28,973 nucleotides of DNA from Bacillota bacterium. GTDB taxonomy: Bacteria; Bacillota; Clostridia; Oscillospirales; Ruminococcaceae. The position numbers and the translations under genes were made by a program. The notes under the pieces were generated by a model. It searched no databases. It worked only from the letters and a program-made list of their open reading frames with translations, and was not told where the DNA came from. Positions 15,182 to 22,465 of this stretch are shown piece after piece; the first letter of the stretch is position 1; every line of letters starts with the position of its first letter. The stretch is from NCBI GenBank assembly GCA_023395695.1, contig JAEWYJ010000207.1:1-28973 (forward strand). The letters run 5' to 3'.

Positions 15182-16381
15182 TTACATGCCGGTGTAAACG
15201 CCGTCTTTAATGACGACGGCCTTGGGCGCCTTGGAGACTTCGCCGGTGGCCTGCCAGGTCATGCCGTCGCCGGTGATGCCGTCAAAAGTCATGGCGGTGA
15301 ACTCGGCAATCAGCTTGTCGCAAACGTCGGCGGCAGCCATGTCGGCGGTGACGCCGGTCTTTTCGCAGGCCTGCGCAATCGCGTAGATGCAGTCATAGCC
15401 GTCGGCCGCAAACTGGTTGGGAATCTCGCCGTACGCGGCCTGATATTTAGCGACAAAATTCTTGGTCGCCTCATCCTCGGCATCCGCAGAGAAGGGGGTC
15501 AGCAGCATGAGGCCTTCCGCCAGCGTCTCGTCAAAATTTTCAAGGGTCAGAATGCCGTCAAGACCGTCGCAGCCGAAGAACTTGGGCGCATAGTCCATGC
15601 TTCTGGCCTGCGAGAGAATCAGCGCGGCGGGGGTGTAATAAATGGGCAGGAAAACAAGATCAGCACCCGCGTTCTTGGCCTCGGTCAGCTGCACGCTGAA
15701 ATCGGTCGCGGTGTCGTCGGTGAAGGTGGTGGCACAGACAATTTCAAGGTTCTTCTCCTTGGCCTGAGCCGCAAACTTCTCATAGATGCCCTGAGAATAG
15801 GCATCGGCGTTGTTGTAGATAACCGCAACCTTGGTGGCAAGCTTGTTGTCGGCCAGATAGTCCGCCGAAGCGACGCCCTGGTTGGGGTCGGTAAAGCAGA
15901 TCTGGAAAACGTTGTCCTTACCCTCAATAACCTTGGTAGAAGAAGCCGAGGGGGTCAGCGTAAAGACGCGATCGGCATAGGTCTCAGAGGTGACGGCCAG
16001 CGCGGGAGAGGTGGTTACGGTGCCATTGAGAATCTGCATGCCCCAATCCTTGAGCTTATTGTAGGCGTTAACAGACTTTTCAGCGTCGTGCTCGTCGTCC
16101 TGGTAGTTGAGCGCGTACTGTTGGCCGCCCTTGGCGTTGATTTCGTCAATCGCAATCTGCGCGCCGTTTCGGGCGGCAATGCCGTAGACGGCTGCGGGGC
16201 CACTGACCGGGCCGATGCCGCCAATTTTAATTGCGGCCGCGGCGCTCGAAGAGCCGGCAGGCGCAGAGCCTTCTGCCGCAGAGGATGCGGGGGTGGAGGC
16301 GGAACCGCTGCTGCCACCCGAGCATGCGCCCAGCGACATAATCATAGCAACCGCCAGCATGGCTGTGATAATCTTTTTCAT
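15182..16381 (-). CDS. livK: Branched-chain amino acid ABC transporter, substrate-binding lipoprotein
   Basis: A 399-residue extracytoplasmic binding protein. The N-terminus is a lipoprotein signal: MKK, a hydrophobic stretch and the lipobox LGAC with the lipidated C20, then a Gly/Ser/Ala-rich tether up to about residue 50. The rest has the two-lobed Leu/Ile/Val-binding protein pattern, with IKIGGIGPVSGPAAVYG at the start of lobe one and NAKGGQQYALNYQDDEHDAEKS next. It captures the amino acid and passes it to LivHM. The exact ligand cannot be proven from sequence; other amino acids or amides are possible in this family. Start: ATG 16381, with AGAGGAAG about 10 bases upstream. It is the first transport gene; its leader carries a terminator and an antiterminator. 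Confidence 0.92.
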   Translation of the reverse strand: MKKIITAMLAVAMIMSLGACSGGSSGSASTPASSAAEGSAPAGSSSAAAAIKIGGIGPVSGPAAVYGIAARNGAQIAIDEINAKGGQQYALNYQDDEHDAEKSVNAYNKLKDWGMQILNGTVTTSPALAVTSETYADRVFTLTPSASSTKVIEGKDNVFQICFTDPNQGVASADYLADNKLATKVAVIYNNADAYSQGIYEKFAAQAKEKNLEIVCATTFTDDTATDFSVQLTEAKNAGADLVFLPIYYTPAALILSQARSMDYAPKFFGCDGLDGILTLENFDETLAEGLMLLTPFSADAEDEATKNFVAKYQAAYGEIPNQFAADGYDCIYAIAQACEKTGVTADMAAADVCDKLIAEFTAMTFDGITGDGMTWQATGEVSKAPKAVVIKDGVYTGM

Positions 16382-16415
16382 TGCAATATTCTTCCTCTCT
16401 AGTTTTCATCTATAC

Positions 16416-16451
16416 AAAAAACCGGCTTCGTCATGAAAGACGGAGCCGGTT
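16416..16451 (-). terminator. Attenuator-like terminator in the liv operon leader
   Basis: On the minus strand AACCGGCT (16444-16451) pairs with AGCCGGTT (16420-16427); four more pairs follow inside after one mismatch, with a 6-base loop. Six T follow directly. It lies 35 bases before the livK ATG, after the only recognisable promoter (16784-16812), so the operon must read through it. Confidence 0.8.
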
Positions 16452-16478
16452 TGAGTATATGCCCATCAACTCAAGCTC
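16443..16478 (-). promoter_or_regulatory. Candidate antiterminator of the liv leader
   Basis: On the minus strand GAGC-TTGAGT (16469-16478) can pair with ACTCAA (16451-16456) and GCTC (16443-16446), with ACCG bulged out. This pairing uses the 5' arm of the terminator, so the two structures exclude each other. The upstream arm covers the last three sense codons of the Ile/Leu/Val-rich ORF. The structure was found by eye; no folding energy was computed. Confidence 0.5.
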
Positions 16479-16744
16479 GGTTCTGACATTCTTCGACACG
16501 CTATTAAATTATCGCAGCTAATTATAACGGCGGCCCCTACAAGAAAAGCTGCTACAGCCAGTGTTAGAACCCGTACAAATAGCGCGAGACTAAGCAATAC
16601 AATAAAAATGGACGCCACAATAATGGCGTCCACGGTCAAAACAGCAAAAGCGGACATGAAATGAGAGCAAAACGAATGAGCTTCCGTCATATTGGCGGAA
16701 GGGTCTGTAGAACGATAATTCGCCGTACGTAAACCCATCATCAC
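16466..16744 (-). CDS. Small hydrophobic ORF rich in Ile, Leu and Val; possible leader peptide of the liv operon
   Basis: A 92-residue frame that I do not recognise as a family. Start: GTG 16744 (followed at once by two ATG) with AAAGGAG at 16751-16757, 6 bases spacing, a strong site. Residues 1-30 are polar, 31-78 very hydrophobic; 23 of the 41 residues from 35 to 75 are Ile, Leu or Val. Then come a charged pair RR and the end EPSLS. It lies between the promoter and the terminator in front of livK. Its last codons form one arm of the candidate antiterminator. It could be a two-helix membrane protein, or an unusually long attenuation leader peptide; classical ilv leaders have about 30 residues. 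A perfect 8-base hairpin lies inside the gene at 16610-16631. Confidence 0.55.
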   Translation of the reverse strand: MMMGLRTANYRSTDPSANMTEAHSFCSHFMSAFAVLTVDAIIVASIFIVLLSLALFVRVLTLAVAAFLVGAAVIISCDNLIACRRMSEPSLS

Positions 16745-16783
16745 GCGTCGCTCCTTTCAATTAAATACTGATGATAGTTCAAC

Positions 16784-16812
16784 ATTTTAAAGCAATAGCT
16801 CGAAAATGTCAA
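16784..16812 (-). promoter_or_regulatory. Promoter of the liv leader and operon
   Basis: On the minus strand TTGACA (16807-16812), 17 bases, TAAAAT (16784-16789). The predicted start near 16777 gives a 33-base leader before the small ORF. No other good promoter was seen between here and livK. Confidence 0.7.
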
Positions 16813-17184
16813 TGGTCATATTTCACAGTACAAATTTTATAAATACAATTTAAATATCAATTATAAATAAAAATGGCCGTTTCTCCGGAATATCAGCCGT
16901 TTTACACAGGATATTGCCCCGGAAATTTTTATAAAATAAGAAAATTTTTTGTTCCCTTCCTGCAAAAATATTACGCCTTTAGAGGATGTTGCGATAAATT
17001 CTTTATCACAGCGACCTTTCCCGAAACTTTTGTGTGCAGTTCCTGCACCGAAGCAGCTATGGCGCAACACAAAGCCGCCGCATTAATTAACGTCCCCCGC
17101 AGCGTAAACCGGCGGTAAAACCGGCTTGCCCGGACAAGTATTTTATGGTTTCTATTAATGTCCACTAATTTTATCAACTTTTAC
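16813..17184. other. Intergenic region between divergent promoters
   Basis: AT-rich in its first part (16820-16990), more mixed later. The short open frames on both strands have no ribosome sites or family features. I see no gene here. Confidence 0.4.
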
Positions 17185-17213
17185 TTGACAAGAAATTTAC
17201 GGTGTGCTATTAT
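17185..17213 (+). promoter_or_regulatory. Promoter of the DUF2325-DUF3793-flavodoxin operon
   Basis: TTGACA (17185-17190), 17 bases, TATTAT (17208-17213). Predicted start near 17220, about 80 bases before the first gene. Confidence 0.75.
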
Positions 17214-17218
17214 AACCG

Positions 17219-17284
17219 CAGTTAGTCATAAATAACCAGTTGGCCGCCTGTTGGTTAGCAGACGCTAACAAGGGATCGGCCACT
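17219..17284 (+). promoter_or_regulatory. GTTAG dyads and leader stem-loop, possible metal-repressor site or RNA switch
   Basis: Just after the -10 box lies GTTAGTCATAAATAAC, a loose dyad, and then GTTAGC-AGAC-GCTAAC (17254-17269). The second is inside a larger imperfect inverted repeat bounded by TGGCCG (from 17241) and CGGCCA (to about 17282), so the RNA could fold into a long stem-loop ending near the ribosome site. GTTAG half-sites recall DtxR/IdeR operators; that link is inference. Confidence 0.4.
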
Positions 17285-17301
17285 ACCGAAGGGGGATGTT
17301 G

Positions 17302-17613
17302 ATGAGCGTCATTATCATAGGCGGCAACGAACGCATGGAGAGATTATATCAGGAAACCTGCCTCGAGCACGGATATAAACGTGCCAAGGTTTTTACAAAA
17401 ACCGGCGGAGAAATGAGAAAGCAGCTCGGCGCCGCCGATTTGTATATTCTTTTCACCAATACAGTGTCGCATAAAATGGCTATTACCGCTCTGGGCGAAG
17501 CAAAACGGCACAACGCCCGTGTCGAGCGCTGTCACAGCAGCAGCCTGTGTGCGCTCAGAGCCATTCTAAAGAATCATTGTCCGAAGGGATGCGAGGGGTG
17601 CTGTGGCAACTAA
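17302..17613 (+). CDS. DUF2325 family protein
   Basis: A 103-residue soluble protein starting SVIIIGGNERMERLY, the mark of DUF2325, with an alternating strand-helix pattern like a small Rossmann-type fold. The second half has DLYILFTNTVSHKMAITALGEAKRHNARVE and ends in a Cys-rich tail (HCPKGCEGCCGN, four Cys and one His), which could bind metal. The function of the family is not known to me. Start: ATG 17302 has GGGGG 6 bases upstream; the ATG at 17296 touches that site and was rejected. It overlaps the next gene by 11 bases, so the two are translationally coupled. Confidence 0.85.
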   Translation: MSVIIIGGNERMERLYQETCLEHGYKRAKVFTKTGGEMRKQLGAADLYILFTNTVSHKMAITALGEAKRHNARVERCHSSSLCALRAILKNHCPKGCEGCCGN

Positions 17614-18166
17614 GTTTGAGCGTCATCTCATTGAGCAGTGTGCGCCGACCTTGGCCGGTATTAAGGTTGGCAACCTGTTCAACAGCAAAACAGAGCCGGC
17701 GGATAATATCGACGATGTTATCCGCAACTGGAACCGCTGCTTTCTAAGCAAGGGGGTTCAGGTTCGGTTAATTAAGGAAACCGCCGCCGGCGCGCTGGTT
17801 TATGTGTTCAGGCCTGCCATGCTGTCAAAGCTGCTTGCCCGCAAGGATATTGCCCGCTTCCTGAACGCATATGGTTTTTCGGGCTGTCAGAGCCTTGACG
17901 GGTATATTGCACGGCTGGGCGACCATATTCATGCGGCGGACTGCTTTCCGCATGAGATTGGTATATTTTTAGGCTATCCGTTGCAGGACGTACAGGGCTT
18001 TATACAGAACAAAGGCAAAGATTTTAACCTTTGCGGCTTTTGGAAGGTTTATTCCGAGCCGCAGCACGCTGAAAAGTTGTTTGCGCAGTACCGCAAATGC
18101 TTTGGCATCTATAAGACGCTGTTTGAAAACGGACGCAGCATTATGCAGCTGACTGTGGCGGCCTGA
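17603..18166 (+). CDS. DUF3793 family protein
   Basis: A 187-residue soluble protein of unknown function. Recognisable family segments are CAPTLAGIKVGNLFNS near the start, a central FRPAMLSKLL, and FLGYPLQDVQGFIQNKGKDF followed by CGFWKVY, a very conserved part of DUF3793. No membrane helices, signal peptide or known catalytic motif. Start: GTG 17603 with GAGGGG 4-5 bases upstream, inside the end of the DUF2325 gene. As I recall, DUF3793 genes often lie beside flavodoxins and iron-uptake genes in Clostridia, which would fit this cluster, but the function is not established. Confidence 0.85.
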   Translation: MATKFERHLIEQCAPTLAGIKVGNLFNSKTEPADNIDDVIRNWNRCFLSKGVQVRLIKETAAGALVYVFRPAMLSKLLARKDIARFLNAYGFSGCQSLDGYIARLGDHIHAADCFPHEIGIFLGYPLQDVQGFIQNKGKDFNLCGFWKVYSEPQHAEKLFAQYRKCFGIYKTLFENGRSIMQLTVAA

Positions 18167-18222
18167 TTGTTGTTGACGGCTACGCCAATAATACATATCA
18201 CAGATTGGAAAGGAACATTGTT

Positions 18223-18645
18223 ATGAAGAAAATTGCAATTGTCTATTGGAGCGGCACCGGCAACACCGAGGCTATGGCCAACGAAATTGCCGCCGGCGCC
18301 AAGGAGGCCGGCGCCGAGGTGTCGCTGTTTACGCCCGGTGATTTTACGCCTGATATGGTTTCGGGCTTTGACGCACTGGCGTTCGGCTGCCCCTCAATGG
18401 GCGCTGAGGAGCTGGAGGACATTGATTTTGCGCCAATGTTTGGCGCTGTCGAGCGCAATCTTGGCGGTAAGCCGGTCGCGCTGTTTGGTTCCTACGGCTG
18501 GGGCGACGGTCAGTGGATGAGAGACTGGCAGTCCCGCTGCAACGACGCTGGCATCAGCCTTGTCGGGGACGGGCTTACCATCAACGAGGCGCCCGACGAC
18601 GACGGCATTGCGCAGTGCAAAGCTCTGGGCAAATCGCTGGCCTGA
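18223..18645 (+). CDS. Flavodoxin
   Basis: A 140-residue FMN electron carrier. The phosphate loop SGTGNTEAMA follows strand 1 (KKIAIVYW); the FMN loops are at about residues 53-64 (AFGCPSMGAEEL) and 86-95 (GSYGWGDGQW). Short-chain flavodoxins of Clostridia replace ferredoxin when iron is short. Start: ATG 18223 with AAAGGAA about 8 bases upstream; the TTG at 18205 is not supported. It lies 56 bases after the DUF3793 gene in the same direction and is followed by a terminator, so it is the third gene of this operon. Confidence 0.95.
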   Translation: MKKIAIVYWSGTGNTEAMANEIAAGAKEAGAEVSLFTPGDFTPDMVSGFDALAFGCPSMGAEELEDIDFAPMFGAVERNLGGKPVALFGSYGWGDGQWMRDWQSRCNDAGISLVGDGLTINEAPDDDGIAQCKALGKSLA

Positions 18646-18727
18646 TCCGCTCGACAACGCAGCTTATTTTAGCCTTACTTCCGGTCTTTACAGACCTTAA
18701 ACTTCACCCCAATTCTATTTCCGTACA

Positions 18728-18768
18728 AAACGGGCATGCCATTCAATGTGGTATGCCCGTTTTGTTTC
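18728..18768 (+). terminator. Rho-independent terminator after the flavodoxin gene
   Basis: AAACGGGCAT (18728-18737) pairs with ATGCCCGTTT (18753-18762), with further pairs inside, and T-rich sequence follows. It lies 80 bases after the flavodoxin stop. Confidence 0.85.
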
Positions 18769-19077
18769 TTTTGCCTGTTCGAGCGATAGCTGAGAAATAG
18801 AAATTTTTATCTTCGTTGCTGTTTGTGATAAATTTATGTGTCTGTTGGATGCGCCAGATATCGGCATCCGTATAAAATCATGACGAAGGGATATGATTAG
18901 TACTGATATTTCGGCATAAATTCCAACAGGACGATTAATATTTTTTCCTGCCGGAGAATTTAAATGCAGGCTGGCGCCAAGTGGCAAAGGCAAGCCGGGC
19001 GGAAAATTCGGCCGCAAGTTCCGGCGCGTTATCTGTATTAGGTCATCAAACAATATGTTATTGAAGCGAGGCGCAAT
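18769..19077. other. Intergenic region before ccdA
   Basis: No supported gene. I did not find a convincing promoter for ccdA by eye. Confidence 0.35.
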
Positions 19078-19746
19078 ATGCAGTATTTAATTTCATTTTT
19101 AGAGGGCGTCATATCCTTTATATCGCCCTGTCTTTTGCCGATGCTTCCGATATACGTTTCTTATTTTGCCGCAGACGGCGCGGATACCACCCGTAAAACC
19201 ACGTTAAAAAACGCGCTGGGCTTTGTGCTGGGCTTTACGCTCACCTTTGTGGCCCTCGGTCTCTTTTTTGGAATATTGGGCAGCTTTCTGCTTAATTATG
19301 CCGTCATTATCAACCTTGTTTTGGGCGGACTCATCGTTTTATTCGGCTTGGGCTTTATGGGGGTTATCCGGCCCATTTTTGATATGGGCGGCACAAACCG
19401 CGCCAACCCCGAAAACCTGGGTTTTTTAAAGGCTGTGACATTCGGCATGATATTTTCCATCAGCTGGACGCCCTGTGTCGGCGCATTTTTAGGCTCCGCT
19501 TTGGCAATGGCCTCGGTAAGCGGCTCTGCTTTGCAGGGCACGCTGATGCTGCTGTGCTTTTCCGCCGGGCTTGGAATACCCTTTATTCTCTCCGCCCTGC
19601 TGATTGACAGGCTGAAAACGGCCTTTGATTATATAAAGCGTCATTATAGAACCATCAATTTAATTTGCGGCCTTTTTCTGGTCGTGATCGGAATTCTGAT
19701 GATGACGGGACAGCTTGGCCGATTCCTGAATTTGTTCAACCGTTGA
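19078..19746 (+). CDS. ccdA: CcdA-type thiol-disulfide electron transporter (DsbD/CcdA membrane domain)
   Basis: A 222-residue membrane protein with six hydrophobic segments and little else. It carries the two redox Cys of the family: C18 in ISPCLLPMLP and C133 in SWTPCVGAFLGSAL, placed symmetrically in helices 1 and 4. CcdA moves electrons from cytoplasmic thioredoxin across the membrane to an extracytoplasmic thioredoxin-like partner. The next gene encodes just such a partner. Start: ATG 19078 with GAGGCG about 7 bases upstream. The gap of 49 bases to the next gene suggests one operon. Confidence 0.93.
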   Translation: MQYLISFLEGVISFISPCLLPMLPIYVSYFAADGADTTRKTTLKNALGFVLGFTLTFVALGLFFGILGSFLLNYAVIINLVLGGLIVLFGLGFMGVIRPIFDMGGTNRANPENLGFLKAVTFGMIFSISWTPCVGAFLGSALAMASVSGSALQGTLMLLCFSAGLGIPFILSALLIDRLKTAFDYIKRHYRTINLICGLFLVVIGILMMTGQLGRFLNLFNR

Positions 19747-19795
19747 CGCAGTCCAAAAATCAGCAGAATGTCGGTATAAGAAAGGAAGTTTGCAT

Positions 19796-20401
19796 ATGAC
19801 CGATAAAAAAAAACTGGCAGTCACCATTACCGTGCTTCTTTTAACAATGATTATCTCCGCAGCCATTTACAACAGCTATAAGGACCGTGTGGACCCCTCC
19901 ACCGGCGAGCTGACCAGAACGGCCCAGCTCGAAAACCAGATACCGGTAGGCCCAAACGAACCGGAAGCGCTGGATGCGGTAGCGACCAAGGCGTCGGATT
20001 TTACGATGCAGGACGCGCAGGGCAACAACGTTTCGCTTGCAAGCTTTGAAGGCAAGCCGGTGGTTCTGAACTTCTGGACCTCCTGGTGCAGCTACTGCAA
20101 GGCCGAAATGCCCGACTTTGAAGAAGCCTACAAGCAGTACGGCGACCAGATACAGTTTGTGATGCTCAATGCCGTCAAGTCCGAAAAAGGCAGCGAGGAC
20201 GGCAGAAACTTCATCAGCAGCGCCGGGTATACCTTCCCGGTATTCTACGACACGGACGGAAATGCGACAACCTTATATGCCGTCCGCGGCTTCCCCGCCA
20301 CAATATTTATTGATAAAGACGGAAAAATTACAGAAAGAAGCCTTGGTAAGATTACCCGCGAGAAGCTGGAACAAAACATTCAAAAACTAATTGGTAATTA
20401 A
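19796..20401 (+). CDS. Membrane-anchored TlpA/ResA-like thiol-disulfide oxidoreductase
   Basis: A 201-residue protein with one N-terminal membrane helix (residues about 7-25) and no lipobox, so it is anchored with its domain outside the cell. After a linker comes an AhpC/TSA-TlpA-type thioredoxin fold: ASDFTMQDAQGNNVSLASFEGKPVVLNFW in outline, the active site W-C98-S-Y-C101-K, and the cis-Pro region GFPATIFID. It probably receives electrons from CcdA next door and reduces disulfides in exported proteins. No cytochrome c maturation genes are seen, so a role in general envelope or spore redox is as likely as haem attachment. Start: ATG 19796 with AAAGGAAG 8 bases upstream; the TTG 6 bases earlier was rejected. 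Confidence 0.92.
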   Translation: MTDKKKLAVTITVLLLTMIISAAIYNSYKDRVDPSTGELTRTAQLENQIPVGPNEPEALDAVATKASDFTMQDAQGNNVSLASFEGKPVVLNFWTSWCSYCKAEMPDFEEAYKQYGDQIQFVMLNAVKSEKGSEDGRNFISSAGYTFPVFYDTDGNATTLYAVRGFPATIFIDKDGKITERSLGKITREKLEQNIQKLIGN

Positions 20402-20500
20402 AAGCGTCGTCCGCCTTACGGCACAAAAATATGTGCGTTAATTTAAATTCATTCTTTAAGTTTACCCGCTGTGTACAGCACAAGCCACCCGTCAAGCAAG

Positions 20501-20548
20501 AAAATACGCCTTGAAATGGCTTTTTAGAGTCATTTCAAGGCGTATTTT
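20501..20548 (+). terminator. Strong terminator after the TlpA-like gene, probably bidirectional
   Basis: A perfect 16-base stem: AATACGCCTTGAAATG (20503-20518) with its complement (20531-20546), 12-base loop. Five T follow on the plus strand and four on the minus strand, so it can also stop the phosphate operon coming from the right. Confidence 0.88.
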
Positions 20549-20595
20549 TATGCACTGTTTTTCGGCAGCGGCGTTTTTTCGCAACCCCTTTATTC

Positions 20596-20751
20596 AGGGG
20601 CATTTAAAAGTCCCCATTTTGGTGAATTCTATGCACAAAGCTCGTCGCAACGCTAAAATACTCGGAATACATCCAGTATTCCTGCGCTTTGCCTTGCGTT
20701 GGACTTTCGCAGGCAAATGCCCCGCTATTTATGGCTTTTAAGAAACGCTCT
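20596..20751 (+). repeat. MITE-like interspersed repeat, copy B
   Basis: About 156 bases with imperfect terminal inverted repeats (AGGGGCATTTAAAAG at 20596-20610; CTTTTAAGAAACGCTCT at 20735-20751). It is colinear with copy A read on the minus strand over its whole length, with conserved blocks AAAATACTCGGAAT near 20655 and TTGGACTTT near 20699. No frame in it looks coding. It sits between a terminator and the 3' end of the sensor kinase gene. Confidence 0.7.
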
Positions 20752-20803
20752 AACGTTGCGGACGCCTCCATTTGCGAAGTCCGTGCGTTTTTAAAACTAT
20801 CCG

Positions 20804-22465
20804 CTATTGCGCAGGGAAACGCACGGTGACGGTTGTGCCCGTATTTTCCTTGCTTTGCAATGTAATTTTAGCGCCATGCCGCGCGGCGGCATGCTTAACA
20901 ATTGAAAGCCCAAGTCCGGTACCGCCCGTCTCCTTGGAGTGGCTCTTATCCACCCGGTAAAAGCGCTCAAACACCCGGCTTTGGTGCGCCTGCGGAATAC
21001 CGCAGCCGGTATCGGCCACTGCAAGCAAAATACCGCCATCCTTGTCATGCTCAACGGTTACCGTCGCTTTGCCACCCCTGCGGTTGTACTTAACTGCATT
21101 GTCGCAAAGGTTGTAGACCATTTCGGCAATAAGCCTGCGAACGCCGGTAATTTCGGCAGGCTGCCCTGTGACGCTCAAAGTGACGCCGGTGTCGGCGGCG
21201 GCCTGCTGCAGCCGGTCTGCCGCCTCGCGCGCGACCGACAAGAGCTCGACGCGCTCGGTCGGCATATCCTCGCCCTCGTCAAGGTGCGAAAGCGCGATGA
21301 TATCCTCCACCAGTGCAATCAGGCGCTGCGCCTCGCGGTAGATGCGTTCGGTAAAGCGCGGGAAATCCACCGGCTTGGCAAGGCCGTTCTTCATGATCTC
21401 GGCATAGCCTAAAATGGATTGCAGCGGCGTTTTCAGCTCGTGCGAAACATTGGCCGAAAACTCACGCCGCAGCTGTTCGGCAGCCAGCTGCTCGGTTACG
21501 TCCATCATCAGCATCAGGCTGCCGCCCGTTACGACGGGGTTAGCCAGCAGGCGGTAGCTTCGTCCGCCCTTGGCCAAAATGAATTCCGCGCTCTTTTTCT
21601 GCGCAAGCTGCTCGACGGCGGTACGCATTTCCTCGCTGCGCTCAAAATTCAGCAGATATTTACCGACGCAGTCATCATGCGGAATATTCAACAGCCGCGC
21701 CGCGCTCGGGTTAATTGACAAAATGCTGCCGTCGTTTGAAAGGAGCACAAGTCCCTCGCGCATATTCTGAATGATGGCCGGAAATTCGCTTTGCATCCTT
21801 TGCAGGTCGTCCATCTGGCCTTTAATCTGCATGTTCTGGCTGTCAATGCGCGAGAGCAGCGGATACAGCTCCTCATAGCTGTCGCAGGCCAGCGGGTCGG
21901 ACAGCTCCAGCCGGTTGATCGGCTCGACAATGCCCCGTGTGATGCGGCGCGACAGCAGCACCGACAGCAGCAGCACAGCCAGTGTGACCGCCGTCAATGT
22001 CATCCATGTAGAAAACAGCGTGCCATACAGGCTGCGGGTACTGTAGGCCACGCGCAGCACCGTGCCGTCGGCCATGCGGCGTGCAAAGTAATAGCTGGTC
22101 ATACCGTCCAGTGTCGCCGAATGCCGGGTATCCTCGCCCAGACCGCTTTGCAGTGCAGCAAGCACCTCCCGGCGGTCGGCGTGGTTTTCCATCGTCTCAG
22201 CCCGACTGGCGCTGTCAAACAGCACGGCGCCGTCCGGCGCAATCCAGGTCACGCGGCCCGGCGTAATGGTGGCAAGGTGCATAAGCTCCGCCTCTGAAAC
22301 CACCCTGCCCGACATATAGGAAGCGATATATTCCGTCTCGGCCCGGATGGTCACTTTAATCTCGGCAAGATGCCGGTCGTAAAGCAGCGCGGAAACCAGC
22401 CCTGCCGTGAGCACCGTGGCAAGAATAACCATAGCGCAGATGGCGGAAAAAATACGTTTTGTCAT
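20804..22465 (-). CDS. phoR: Sensor histidine kinase of the phosphate operon (PhoR-like)
   Basis: A 553-residue membrane kinase. Membrane helices at about residues 8-29 and 152-171 enclose a 120-residue extracytoplasmic sensor. A HAMP-like linker follows, then a PAS domain (about 227-330), HisKA with phospho-acceptor H342 (SANVSHELKTPLQ), and a HATPase domain with N box N452/N456, DTGCGIP, FERFYRVDKSHS and GGTGLGLSIVKH. PhoR phosphorylates its regulator when phosphate is scarce, and PhoU with PstSCAB normally keeps it quiet. Start: ATG 22465 with GAGAAGG upstream; it overlaps the regulator stop as ATGA. Last gene of the operon. The assignment to PhoR rests on domain order and on its place behind pst-phoU. 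Confidence 0.92.
   Translation of the reverse strand: MTKRIFSAICAMVILATVLTAGLVSALLYDRHLAEIKVTIRAETEYIASYMSGRVVSEAELMHLATITPGRVTWIAPDGAVLFDSASRAETMENHADRREVLAALQSGLGEDTRHSATLDGMTSYYFARRMADGTVLRVAYSTRSLYGTLFSTWMTLTAVTLAVLLLSVLLSRRITRGIVEPINRLELSDPLACDSYEELYPLLSRIDSQNMQIKGQMDDLQRMQSEFPAIIQNMREGLVLLSNDGSILSINPSAARLLNIPHDDCVGKYLLNFERSEEMRTAVEQLAQKKSAEFILAKGGRSYRLLANPVVTGGSLMLMMDVTEQLAAEQLRREFSANVSHELKTPLQSILGYAEIMKNGLAKPVDFPRFTERIYREAQRLIALVEDIIALSHLDEGEDMPTERVELLSVAREAADRLQQAAADTGVTLSVTGQPAEITGVRRLIAEMVYNLCDNAVKYNRRGGKATVTVEHDKDGGILLAVADTGCGIPQAHQSRVFERFYRVDKSHSKETGGTGLGLSIVKHAAARHGAKITLQSKENTGTTVTVRFPAQ

Noticed and set aside
15104..16402. A 432-codon open frame on the plus strand across livK
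   Set aside because: It is the antisense shadow of livK, with Gly/Arg/Val-rich low-quality composition, no ribosome site and no family features; livK has a lipobox and clear family motifs.
16610..16631. Perfect 8-base hairpin inside the small hydrophobic ORF as a terminator
   Set aside because: No T run follows; it may be a pause structure at best.
16873..17118. An 81-codon plus-strand frame in the gap before DUF2325
   Set aside because: No ribosome site, composition not protein-like, and it lies upstream of the clear operon promoter.
17241..17284. A known iron- or nickel/cobalt-sensing riboswitch in the flavodoxin operon leader
   Set aside because: Only a single stem-loop is visible; I could not place the four-way junction or conserved bases of the NiCo class.
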